Shown here piece by piece: positions 1-5,966 of a DNA stretch of 5,966 bases; the first letter of the stretch is position 1; each line of letters opens with the position of its first letter. The position numbers and the translations under genes were made by a program. Below the pieces are notes generated by a model. That model did no database searches and was not told the DNA's origin. It saw only the letters and a list, made by a program, of their open reading frames with translations. Location: positions 1-5,966 of the forward strand of contig QMNL01000121.1 of the NCBI GenBank assembly GCA_003647755.1. Reading direction: 5' to 3'. Origin of the DNA: Candidatus Coatesiibacteriota bacterium. GTDB lineage: Bacteria; B130-G9.

Positions 1-27
1 GCGGCGTCAAGCCGCCGCACTCCAAAG
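1..27. repeat. GC-rich inverted repeat at window edge, possibly a copy of an interspersed palindromic repeat
   Basis: Bases 1-5 (GCGGC) are perfectly complementary to bases 11-15 (GCCGC) around the loop GTCAA, and further GC-rich sequence and CTCCAAAG follow. The stem may be longer, because the window cuts its left side. No T-run follows, so it does not look like a simple intrinsic terminator. From memory, similar 'CTTTGGAGTGCGGCGG...' palindromes occur many times in some environmental bacterial genomes, but only one copy is visible here. The hairpin is seen in the sequence; the repeat-family identity is an inference. Confidence 0.4.
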
Positions 28-362
28 GGCTAGAACCAGCTGCGTCAATCTGATTATTGGGGATTCCCAGTAACCGTGTTAAAGTCAGGAGGCTTACTAG
101 GAACAACGCCTTTAGCAGCTGAGGATTCACACAGCGTATCTCTCATCCTTCCGGTCTCTGGGCCAACTTCACCTATTGCCATATATCGAGCGCCAAGATA
201 ATGTTCAACAGATCGGCAAAAGCGCCTCAGCCCGATAGGCTAGTGCGCTGGCTGGTCGCCAAGTCCAAGTATCTGAAGGCCGTGAGGCGTATGTGGAGTG
301 ATACGTAACGCTGCCCGCTGGGGAGCAGCTCGGGCTGAAGTCCTGGGATTAATTGGAATGGG
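28..362. other. non-coding leader without a convincing gene
   Basis: No forward frame carries a convincing gene. Frames 1, 2 and 3 from the left edge hit stops at about bases 31, 92 and 50. The longest open stretch I traced runs from 123 to 308 on the + strand, where the first ATG (201) gives only 35 residues and has no clear Shine-Dalgarno sequence. A 42-residue reading frame on the - strand (182 down to 54) is equally weak. An AGGAGG at 87-92 resembles a ribosome-binding site, but no start codon follows at a usable distance. The base composition is less GC-rich than the genes. The promoter of the downstream gene should lie here, but I see no pair of strong -35/-10 boxes; TTAATT near 349-354 is at best a weak -10 candidate. 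Confidence 0.6.
313..335 (+). other. hairpin in the leader of the GT-C gene
   Basis: GCCCG (313-317) pairs with CGGGC (331-335), and CTG (318-320) pairs with CAG (326-328). This gives eight pairs with a two-base bulge (329-330) and a five-base loop. A competing fold pairs GCTGC (310-314) with GCAGC (325-329). The hairpin ends 27 bases before the first ATG at 363. It is not followed by a T-run, so an RNA leader structure is as likely as a terminator, and chance in GC-rich DNA is not excluded. Confidence 0.3.
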
Positions 363-2684
363 ATGATGAATGGAGTGAACGAACTGGCCTCTACTGGCAA
401 GAGGCGGCTACATCTCGTTGTCCTCCTGTGTTTTGTTGGTCTATCACTCCTTCTCTATTTCAGGACAACCTCATATTATTTCTGTTCGGATACGTTCGCC
501 TTTCTTGGCCCTTTGAGCAAGGCCAACCTGGACAAAGCCTTATTCAATCCCGAGCAGTCATACACCTACCGGCCTGTCCCCCGGCTCTGCTGGCTGGTCT
601 TCTTCACCTTCTTCGGAAGAGACCCGTTCTGGTATCACGTTATCAATATCCTCACGCATGCGCTCTGTGGCTTTTTGATCTACCTCCTGGCGAGGCGCCT
701 CAGGGATGAGACCTGGTGGGCCGTCTTTGCCGGGGCAATTTTCCTGTCAATGCCGGTCCATTTCGATGCTGTGAGCACCATATACCACTGGGTAGAGCCG
801 GTCAGCACTTGCCTGTTGCTCACCTCGCTACTCCTCTACATGAAGGCTACCAGCGGGGACCGTCGGCGCCTGCCCTGGGCCTCGGCGCTTGTATATTTTA
901 TTGCGGTAATGACTAAGCAGAGCACAGCATCAATGCTGCTCTTCCTGGCCCTGTGGGAGATTCTGATCGACAGGAGGGAGCGTCCCATCTGGGGCTACAT
1001 CAAGGGCCGCATCAGATATTGGCTTCCGCTCGTTGCCGCGCTTGGGCTTGCGGCTGGGCTCAACCTCATGGCGAAGCCGGGCGACAGGGATGTGGGGATG
1101 GTGCTGTCAATCTCGCTGAGCTACAGGTTGCCTGTCTTCCTCCTCTCGACGCTGGTCAAGGCGGCCAAACCGTGGTTCTTGCCGGGACTGATACTAATGG
1201 TCATGGCCCCGCTCATAAAAGGAGGTAAACTTGGCAGGTTCTCGCTTTTCGCCACGGCACTTTTGCCATTCCCATTCTACGCCCTAACCTCCGACCGGCA
1301 CGCATACCTGCCCGCCGTGGGCCTCGCGCTTGCGCTGGCGGCGCTTCTCACGTCTGGCAAGGATGCGACGCACCGTGGCACGAGCGAGATAATATCCAAG
1401 AGGTCAAGTGTCAGCCGAGCTGAGAGCGCAAAGCGACCGGCGCCCGTGATCGTGGACCTCCTCGTGCTGTGCGCGATATTTTCCTTCTTGCTCATGCCCT
1501 ACCGTGCCCCCGGACCTGCGCTTCTCAACGGAAGTGGAGCTTCGGGCTGGCATTCACAGGTGGACCCGGCGTATTGGCGGTCAGTGGGGGTTGTCCTTGA
1601 GAGGCTCGCGGGGACGGGCTCGCTCAAGTTCGACGGGCTTTCTGCCAAGAGAGCATTGCTGATGATCGCAAGCCTTATCAACCTCATCGCGATTGCAGGT
1701 CTGTTGATCCTGCGAGCTGCTCGATGGAAGGGGCCGGTGAATCCAGCAGCGTGGAAAATCACAGCTGTTGGGACCCTGCTGCTGTTCCTCGCTGTCTTTT
1801 CGGCCACGACCTATTCGACCACCGGCCGCGATTGGCGCCGTAACAGCTGGAAGGCGGACGAGGCGCTGATCGACCTGAAGAGGCGGGTTCCCGACCTGCC
1901 GGACAACACCACTGTTTATGTGTCCGATGACAGCGCCATTCCCCTGCTTGCGCACGTGGAGTTTTACTACGATCTGAAGCGGATTTCCGTCAAGAAATAC
2001 TCTGATTTCTTCAGCGATGTTGCCAAAGGAGAGCATCCGCCAGGGCCAGATAAAATGCGCTGCCTTGTGTTTCAGGACGGCAGGTTCGTGCGGAGCGAGT
2101 CGGACGAGGCCCTGCTACGGGACAAGTTAGACAAGCGCTGGCGTCCGGAGTTCGCCGACACTGAGATAACGCTCGGCAGATGGTCGATGCCTCGCCGGCC
2201 AGGTGCAGGAGTGCAGGACGACAGGTGGCAGTTCGAGCGTTTCGCTCTGCCCAAACAGGTCAAGGGAATTGCAGCTCACCCGATTCAGGCCAAGGCATCG
2301 CTGTGCTACTCTGACCTGTCGGTTCCAACGCTCGCAGTCAACGAGGCAGAGCTCACGCTGGGCGCGGAGGCGGCGGACCACGGCCTTCACAAGGTGCTGC
2401 TCAAGTGGCAGCTGGACGGTCGCCGGTGGTTTAGTCGGGATTTTGACCTGCCCTACGACGGGGTCGTGCGAAGGCTGACATTCAAGGTCAGCACTTCCCG
2501 GGACTGGTTTATGGCTGACCGGCTGACGGGGCTATGCCTTGTCTTTGAGGCGGCACCGAAAGCGATTGAGGTTGATTCGGTAACCCTGATGTTCGGCCTG
2601 AGGGTCGGTGTGGGCGTCACGGAGTTCCCTGGCGGAGATGAGCAGCTGCGAACTGCTCTGCAAGATATCTTTAGCGTGAGGTAA
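363..2684 (+). CDS. GT-C/TMTC-like multi-spanning membrane glycosyltransferase with soluble C-terminal domain
   Basis: This 773-residue integral membrane protein probably transfers a sugar from a polyprenyl-phosphate donor on the periplasmic or outer side of the membrane. Residues 1-485 hold about 12-14 hydrophobic segments, beginning at 16-33. Family-like marks are an acidic motif in the first outer loop (CSDTFAF, D43), YRPVPRL at 69-75, a helix with H92, N95 and H99, a short TKQSTAS stretch at 184-190, and DRHAYLP at 311-317, which resembles the (E/D)R-x-x-YLP signature of TMTC-type GT-C proteins. A charged loop (about 331-360) precedes the last three segments. Residues 486-773 are soluble: a part around 515-570, then strand-rich sequence at about 640-750 resembling a beta-sandwich. 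The ATGs at 363 and 366 are both possible starts; GGAA at 355-358 is a weak ribosome-binding site that fits 366 slightly better. Membrane glycosyltransferase is fairly sure; donor and acceptor are unknown. Confidence 0.85.
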   Translation: MMNGVNELASTGKRRLHLVVLLCFVGLSLLLYFRTTSYYFCSDTFAFLGPLSKANLDKALFNPEQSYTYRPVPRLCWLVFFTFFGRDPFWYHVINILTHALCGFLIYLLARRLRDETWWAVFAGAIFLSMPVHFDAVSTIYHWVEPVSTCLLLTSLLLYMKATSGDRRRLPWASALVYFIAVMTKQSTASMLLFLALWEILIDRRERPIWGYIKGRIRYWLPLVAALGLAAGLNLMAKPGDRDVGMVLSISLSYRLPVFLLSTLVKAAKPWFLPGLILMVMAPLIKGGKLGRFSLFATALLPFPFYALTSDRHAYLPAVGLALALAALLTSGKDATHRGTSEIISKRSSVSRAESAKRPAPVIVDLLVLCAIFSFLLMPYRAPGPALLNGSGASGWHSQVDPAYWRSVGVVLERLAGTGSLKFDGLSAKRALLMIASLINLIAIAGLLILRAARWKGPVNPAAWKITAVGTLLLFLAVFSATTYSTTGRDWRRNSWKADEALIDLKRRVPDLPDNTTVYVSDDSAIPLLAHVEFYYDLKRISVKKYSDFFSDVAKGEHPPGPDKMRCLVFQDGRFVRSESDEALLRDKLDKRWRPEFADTEITLGRWSMPRRPGAGVQDDRWQFERFALPKQVKGIAAHPIQAKASLCYSDLSVPTLAVNEAELTLGAEAADHGLHKVLLKWQLDGRRWFSRDFDLPYDGVVRRLTFKVSTSRDWFMADRLTGLCLVFEAAPKAIEVDSVTLMFGLRVGVGVTEFPGGDEQLRTALQDIFSVR

Positions 2685-2705
2685 CATGCCCGGGTTTCTG
2701 GCATG
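2685..2705 (+). terminator. perfect 6-bp hairpin directly after the GT-C stop codon (weak terminator or mRNA element)
   Basis: CATGCC (2685-2690) and GGCATG (2700-2705) form a perfect six-pair stem with a nine-base loop, starting on the base after the TAA stop. No T-run follows, so rho-independent termination would be poor. It could instead stabilise the 3' end of the upstream message or lower read-through to the next genes. The stem is seen directly; the role is inferred. Confidence 0.35.
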
Positions 2706-2765
2706 GCCTAGTTCAGGTCGTCTGATGCGCCACAAGCGGCTCTTCCTTGGGCTATCATAGGTTTT

Positions 2766-4316
2766 ATGGAGAACGATGAGAGAATGACGTCTGCGGAGCA
2801 CGGTCAACGTGTGGCGGTTTTCAGGGACCCGGGGCTTTCCTACCCGGCCAGCCCGCCCTTCAACCCGCCGCTTCAGTATCCCGAGTATCCGTTCAAGGGC
2901 AAAGGCGGTCTGGATGAGACAAATCACGTCTATGCCGCCGTCCGCGAGACTCTCCACCTACTTGGACTGGACGAGGCGCACTACAACCAGCCGGACTGGA
3001 ACCCGTTGGGAGAAATTGTCAGGCCCGGAGACCGCGTGGTCATTAGCCCCAACTTCATCATGGACTACCACGTCAACTCGGAGACGATTTTCTCGATCGC
3101 AACGCACGGCTCCGTCATCAGGGCAATTGCGGATTACGTCGAGATAGCGCTTCGTGGGAATGGCCGGATCCTCTTCGCTGACGCGCCTCAGTTCAACGCG
3201 AGGTTCGAGAGGTTGGTCGAGCAAACTGGCCTCGGGCAGGTAGCCCAGTTCTACGAGAGATTCTCCAGCGTTGAGACCGGCCTGATGGACCTTCGGCGAG
3301 TCAGGAGCACGATTCAGCACGGGCTTGTAGTTGACAGGGAGGTAGTGGATACGTTCGAGACCGAGAGCGTGATCGTTGACCTGGGGACAGACAGCATGTT
3401 CCCGGAGCTCGGGGAGACGCTTTCCAACCTGTTCGGGTCAGATTACGACCGTCGCGAGACCTGTTCGCATCATAACCGAAGCACCAACGAGTATTGCATC
3501 TCCAAGAGAGTGCTGGAGAGCGATGTCCTGATCGGGGTCCCGAAGCTCAAGACGCACAAGAAAACGGGCGTAACTCTCAGCCTCAAGAACTTCGTGGGCA
3601 TAAACACGGACAAGAACTTTTTGCCGCACTATCGCGTGGGAGATGCGCTGGAGGGGGGGGACGAGTTCCCGGTCGAGAGGGACAGGATTCTGAGGATGAA
3701 GACGAAGCTTGTCCGTAAGGCGATAGATAGCCTTCTGGCGAGAAGGGGTAAGGCCTTCGCCAGGACCGTCTCGTGGCTTCTGCCGATCCTCTTCCCCGTC
3801 AAGGAGCGGGGTGCGCACAGCTCGGAGCAGCCGCAGATCGACGCTTTCTACAGGAGGTTCCTTCACAAGTCCGTGCGCACGGGCAATTGGGAGGGCAACG
3901 ACACGACCTGGCGGATGGTGCTTGACATCGCCCGCGCCTTCTTCTACGCAGGTGTCGATGGCAAGGTGCGGGACACGAGGCAGCGGAGGTTCTTCGCGGT
4001 GATTGACGGAATCATCGGCGGAGACATGAATGGCCCGATGGCCTCGCGGCCTCGCCGGGAGGGTGTTTTGGTTGCCGGCCGAGACCCGGTCGCTGTCGAT
4101 TTCACGGCGACCAGGATAATGGGCTTCGATCCGATGAGCCTGCGCACTCTCGCCCGGGCGATGCAGAAGCACAGGTTGCACTTGGGTAGCGCTGACAAGA
4201 TCGTGATTGAGACCAATTGGGACAACTGGAAGGGCGGGATAACGCCAGAAAACAGCCTCCAGTTTCGTGCACCTGACCATTGGGACAGCATCGTGGCTTG
4301 GTCGCGGACGCACTGA
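2766..4316 (+). CDS. DUF362 domain-containing protein (no ferredoxin domain)
   Basis: This is a 516-residue protein of the DUF362 family, whose reaction is not established. Conserved parts run in order: VVISPNFIMD (91-100), THGSVIRAI (113-121), ILFADAPQF (135-143), VLESDVLIGVPK (249-260) leading into LKTHKKTGVTLSLKNFVGI (261-279), DGIIGGDMNGP (414-424) and GRDPVAVDFTATRIMGFDP (438-456). The CxxCxxC clusters of DUF362-ferredoxin fusions are absent. C233, H235, H236 and C244 precede the KTH motif and could bind a metal. The block at about 285-405 is long and includes a hydrophobic stretch (336-345) that might touch the membrane. No signal peptide is visible, so it is probably cytoplasmic. The start is uncertain: ATG 2766 has only AGG at 2759-2761 upstream, while ATG 2784 (M7) is preceded by GGAGA at 2768-2772 and GAGAG at 2778-2782. 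A run of eight G lies at 3653-3660. Its stop overlaps the ribosome-binding site of the next gene. Confidence 0.88.
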   Translation: MENDERMTSAEHGQRVAVFRDPGLSYPASPPFNPPLQYPEYPFKGKGGLDETNHVYAAVRETLHLLGLDEAHYNQPDWNPLGEIVRPGDRVVISPNFIMDYHVNSETIFSIATHGSVIRAIADYVEIALRGNGRILFADAPQFNARFERLVEQTGLGQVAQFYERFSSVETGLMDLRRVRSTIQHGLVVDREVVDTFETESVIVDLGTDSMFPELGETLSNLFGSDYDRRETCSHHNRSTNEYCISKRVLESDVLIGVPKLKTHKKTGVTLSLKNFVGINTDKNFLPHYRVGDALEGGDEFPVERDRILRMKTKLVRKAIDSLLARRGKAFARTVSWLLPILFPVKERGAHSSEQPQIDAFYRRFLHKSVRTGNWEGNDTTWRMVLDIARAFFYAGVDGKVRDTRQRRFFAVIDGIIGGDMNGPMASRPRREGVLVAGRDPVAVDFTATRIMGFDPMSLRTLARAMQKHRLHLGSADKIVIETNWDNWKGGITPENSLQFRAPDHWDSIVAWSRTH

Positions 4317-4321
4317 GAGAG
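4315..4321 (+). promoter_or_regulatory. ribosome-binding site of the CapK-like gene, overlapping the DUF362 stop codon
   Basis: GAGAGAG starts inside the TGA stop (4314-4316) of the DUF362 gene and lies ten bases before the ATG at 4332. A ribosome finishing the first gene would cover this site, which suggests translational coupling and supports the 4332 start. Confidence 0.55.
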
Positions 4322-4331
4322 CGGGCGCAAG

Positions 4332-5648
4332 ATGATCGAGTTTAGAATACGCGATTTCCTATACCCGAGGCGCCTTCTCTACTGGCGATGGCTTCTCTGG
4401 AGGAGCCAGTATTATCCCCGCGAGCGTCTGCTCAGTCTCCAGTGGAAACTGCTGTCGAGAATGCTCGATCACTGTTTCGAGCACGTGCCCCACTACCGGA
4501 ACCTCTTCAAGAGACTCGGCCTCAAGAGGTCTGACTTCAGGCGCCTGGAGGACCTCTCGAAGTTGCCCATCCTCTCGAAGGATTACCTGATCGAGCACCA
4601 TGACGAGTTCAAGGCCGATAATTTCGAGAGGTTCCGGCCAAGGGCCATCCAGACGAGTGGGACGACGGGCTCGCCGCTGACGGTCTATTGGGACAGCGAT
4701 TCCAACGTTATCGAGTTCACGTGCATGTGGCGGCATTTCTCCTGGCTCGGCTACCGGCTGGGTGAGCCGTTCTTGGACATCCGCAGCGTGGTCATGGATG
4801 CTCCGGACGGATACAAGTGGAACGCCAAGTGCCGCGGGCTTGAGATGTCTTCTGACATAATCGACGCGTCGAATATAGGCAAATATGCCGAACTGCTGCG
4901 CCGCTACCGCGTGAAGCTCTGGCGAGGCCATCCGGCGGCAATCGATGCGCTCTGCAGGCTCCTGTCAGACGCGGGTATCGACGACGTCAGGCCCAAGTGT
5001 GTCTTCACTGCGTCCGAGGCCGTGCTCGATCACCAGAGGAGGTTCATTGAGAAATGGACCGGCGTCCCCGTCTGCGATAATTACGGCCTGAAGGAGCACA
5101 ACGTCCTGATCACCCAGTGCCCCCAGGGCGGTTATCACGTTGCGATGGAATACGGCATCGTCGAGATCATCAAGGATGATGGGACGCCCGCGAGGGCCGG
5201 CGAGGAGGGCAGGATCGTCGCAACAGGTCTTCACAACAAGGCCTTCCCCCTCATCCGCTACGACACAATGGACTACGCCACACCTACGGATCGAGCCTGC
5301 CAGTGCGGCCGAACCCTCCCGCTCGTTGAGAGCCTCACCGGCCGGGTTGACGACCGCGTCCTGACCGCTGACGGCAAGTGGGTCTCGGGGCTACACTTCG
5401 CATTCTTCTTCCCGAAGGGCATCAAGAGAGCGCAGATACTCCAGAAGGAGAAGCTGGCTCTCGATATATATATTGTCCCGAACCCTGACTTCGACGAGGG
5501 GACGGCCAGCTTCCTCCGAAAAGAGCTCAAGAGGAAGGTCGGGGAGGCTATGGCGATCCGCATCCACACCGTTGAGGAGGTGCCCTATCGCTCGTGCGGC
5601 AAGTTCAAGTTCGTAATCAACCAGATGGATGAGAAGCCGCCCAAATAG
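4332..5648 (+). CDS. phenylacetate-CoA ligase / CapK-family adenylate-forming enzyme
   Basis: This 438-residue cytoplasmic enzyme of the PaaK/CapK (coenzyme F390 synthetase-like) branch of the ANL superfamily should activate a carboxylate with ATP to an acyl-adenylate and may pass it to CoA or another acceptor. The ATP-binding loop is TSGTTGSP (108-115). FTASEAV (225-231) and DNYGLKEH (249-256) form the substrate and adenine region. RYDTMDYA (309-316) stands for the usual RY-x-TGD, with Met where Gly is expected. GRVDD (337-341) is the hinge, and SCGKFKF (421-427) offers K424 as the C-terminal catalytic lysine. C263, H269, C323 and C325 may form a small metal site, as 'C-x-CGR' is common in this family. 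Length and the N-terminal sequence agree with full-length relatives, and no break is seen. It starts 15 bases after the DUF362 gene. CapK-like proteins are frequent in polysaccharide loci; the acid activated here is unknown, so PaaK itself (phenylacetate degradation) is unlikely. Confidence 0.88.
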   Translation: MIEFRIRDFLYPRRLLYWRWLLWRSQYYPRERLLSLQWKLLSRMLDHCFEHVPHYRNLFKRLGLKRSDFRRLEDLSKLPILSKDYLIEHHDEFKADNFERFRPRAIQTSGTTGSPLTVYWDSDSNVIEFTCMWRHFSWLGYRLGEPFLDIRSVVMDAPDGYKWNAKCRGLEMSSDIIDASNIGKYAELLRRYRVKLWRGHPAAIDALCRLLSDAGIDDVRPKCVFTASEAVLDHQRRFIEKWTGVPVCDNYGLKEHNVLITQCPQGGYHVAMEYGIVEIIKDDGTPARAGEEGRIVATGLHNKAFPLIRYDTMDYATPTDRACQCGRTLPLVESLTGRVDDRVLTADGKWVSGLHFAFFFPKGIKRAQILQKEKLALDIYIVPNPDFDEGTASFLRKELKRKVGEAMAIRIHTVEEVPYRSCGKFKFVINQMDEKPPK

Positions 5649-5746
5649 CTGGCCCAAAGCTGAGAGTAGCCCCTTATCGGCATGATGAGCAGGCGCAGGA
5701 TGCGTCTGATCCCGGGCGCAGAGTCGCGCACTGGGCAGGATGCGGT
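5649..5746. other. convergent intergenic region with a 10-base direct repeat
   Basis: The CapK-like gene and the - strand gene end facing each other here. GCAGGATGCG occurs at 5695-5704 and again at 5735-5744, exactly 40 bases apart, followed by similar TCTGAT and GTCTAT. Small self-complementary pieces exist (AGCT at 5648-5651 with AGCT at 5658-5661; CCCGGG at 5711-5716), but there is no strong stem followed by a T-run in either direction. A bidirectional terminator would be expected here; none is convincing. Confidence 0.4.
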
Positions 5747-5966
5747 CTATCTGGCGAAGTAGCGGTAGTAGATGAACAGGAGGATGCCCGTCGCGGTCGC
5801 CAAAACAGCGTAAGCATAAAAAATGGCCAGGCTTGGCTCGAAAAACGTTAAAACATACATCCCCGCTATGGCCACCATCCCCACAGCGAATATCGTGATG
5901 AAAACCCTTATCTCACGGGGACGAAGCTTCAACAAAAAGATCAACACAAATATCCCGACGCAGACC
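5747..5966 (-). CDS. C-terminal part of a hydrophobic membrane protein, cut by window edge
   Basis: Read on the - strand, the frame is open from the window edge to a TAG stop (5747-5749), giving about 73 residues. A GTG at 5947 could be a start, but the codons before it (reading VCVGIF up to the edge) continue a hydrophobic helix, so the gene most likely begins outside the window. Three membrane segments are visible. The first runs from the edge to about the LLKLRPRE stretch, whose charges sit in a loop. The second is IRVFITIFAVGMVAIAGMYV and the third is SLAIFYAYAVLATATGILLF. The protein ends with IYYRYFAR, a positively charged tail that would be cytoplasmic. I do not recognise the family. 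It is convergent to the CapK-like gene and so belongs to another transcript. The composition is clearly that of a membrane protein and no better frame overlaps it. Confidence 0.6.
   Translation of the reverse strand, partial: VCVGIFVLIFLLKLRPREIRVFITIFAVGMVAIAGMYVLTFFEPSLAIFYAYAVLATATGILLFIYYRYFAR

Noticed and set aside
54..182. 42-residue open frame on the - strand in the leader
   Set aside because: Short, no ribosome-binding site and no recognisable sequence. I also considered that this strand might encode a structured RNA such as tmRNA, but no tag-like peptide or tRNA-like ends are seen.
353..709. 118-codon + strand frame from a TTG overlapping the start of the GT-C gene
   Set aside because: It overlaps the GT-C N-terminus in another frame; the GT-C frame carries the family motifs and membrane segments, this one carries none.
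1581..2036. 151-codon open frame on the - strand within the GT-C gene
   Set aside because: Shadow of the GT-C coding frame; no domain or ribosome-binding site support.
3438..4313. 291-codon open frame on the - strand opposite the DUF362 gene
   Set aside because: It lies fully antisense to a gene with clear family motifs, its translation is rich in Arg, Pro and His without recognisable domains, and long antisense frames are expected in GC-rich coding DNA.
4359..4931. 190-codon open frame on the - strand opposite the CapK-like gene
   Set aside because: It is antisense to the well-supported enzyme; no motifs, and the composition follows the complementary codons of the real gene.
5464..5473. 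Alternating AT run (ATATATATAT) as a promoter or origin element
   Set aside because: It is inside the CapK-like coding frame, encoding part of LDIYIV, and has no accompanying elements.
1..5966. CRISPR array, insertion sequence, tRNA or rRNA gene
   Set aside because: No regularly spaced repeats, transposase motifs, terminal inverted repeats or tRNA-like arms were seen on either strand by reading.

Overview
The window looks like part of a bacterial surface-polysaccharide or glycoconjugate locus. It holds three complete genes on the + strand, the C-terminal end of a fourth gene on the - strand, and a 362-base leader with no convincing gene. The coding DNA is GC-rich. Arginine is very often written AGG (by hand about 18 of 48 Arg codons in the middle gene, the most used Arg codon there). 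There are no introns, and Shine-Dalgarno-like purine runs precede some starts. This fits an uncultured bacterium; I cannot name a phylum, and no rRNA, tRNA or marker gene is present to settle it.

Layout. Bases 1-362 are stop-rich and less GC-rich than the genes. They start with a GC-rich inverted repeat cut by the window edge and contain a second hairpin about 28 bases before the first gene. Bases 363-2684 encode a 773-residue multi-spanning membrane protein of the GT-C/TMTC-like type (lipid-linked sugar glycosyltransferase) with a large soluble C-terminal part ending in a probable beta-sandwich. An 81-base gap with a perfect 6-bp hairpin directly after the stop codon follows. Bases 2766-4316 encode a DUF362 protein without ferredoxin cysteines. 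Only 15 bases later, 4332-5648 encode an adenylate-forming enzyme of the PaaK/CapK type. After a short convergent intergenic stretch, a hydrophobic protein runs on the - strand (5747-5966) and leaves the window.

How they may work together. The GT-C protein would move a sugar from a polyprenyl-phosphate carrier on the outer face of the cytoplasmic membrane. The CapK-like enzyme would activate a carboxylic acid in the cytoplasm, presumably to decorate or build the polymer. The DUF362 protein has no assigned reaction, but its tight spacing to the CapK gene and the ribosome-binding site sitting on its stop codon argue that the two act together. The DUF362-CapK pair, beside a GT-C enzyme with an unusual C-terminal domain, is the most promising uncharacterised unit here. 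The acceptor, the acid and the rest of the cluster lie outside the window or cannot be read from it.
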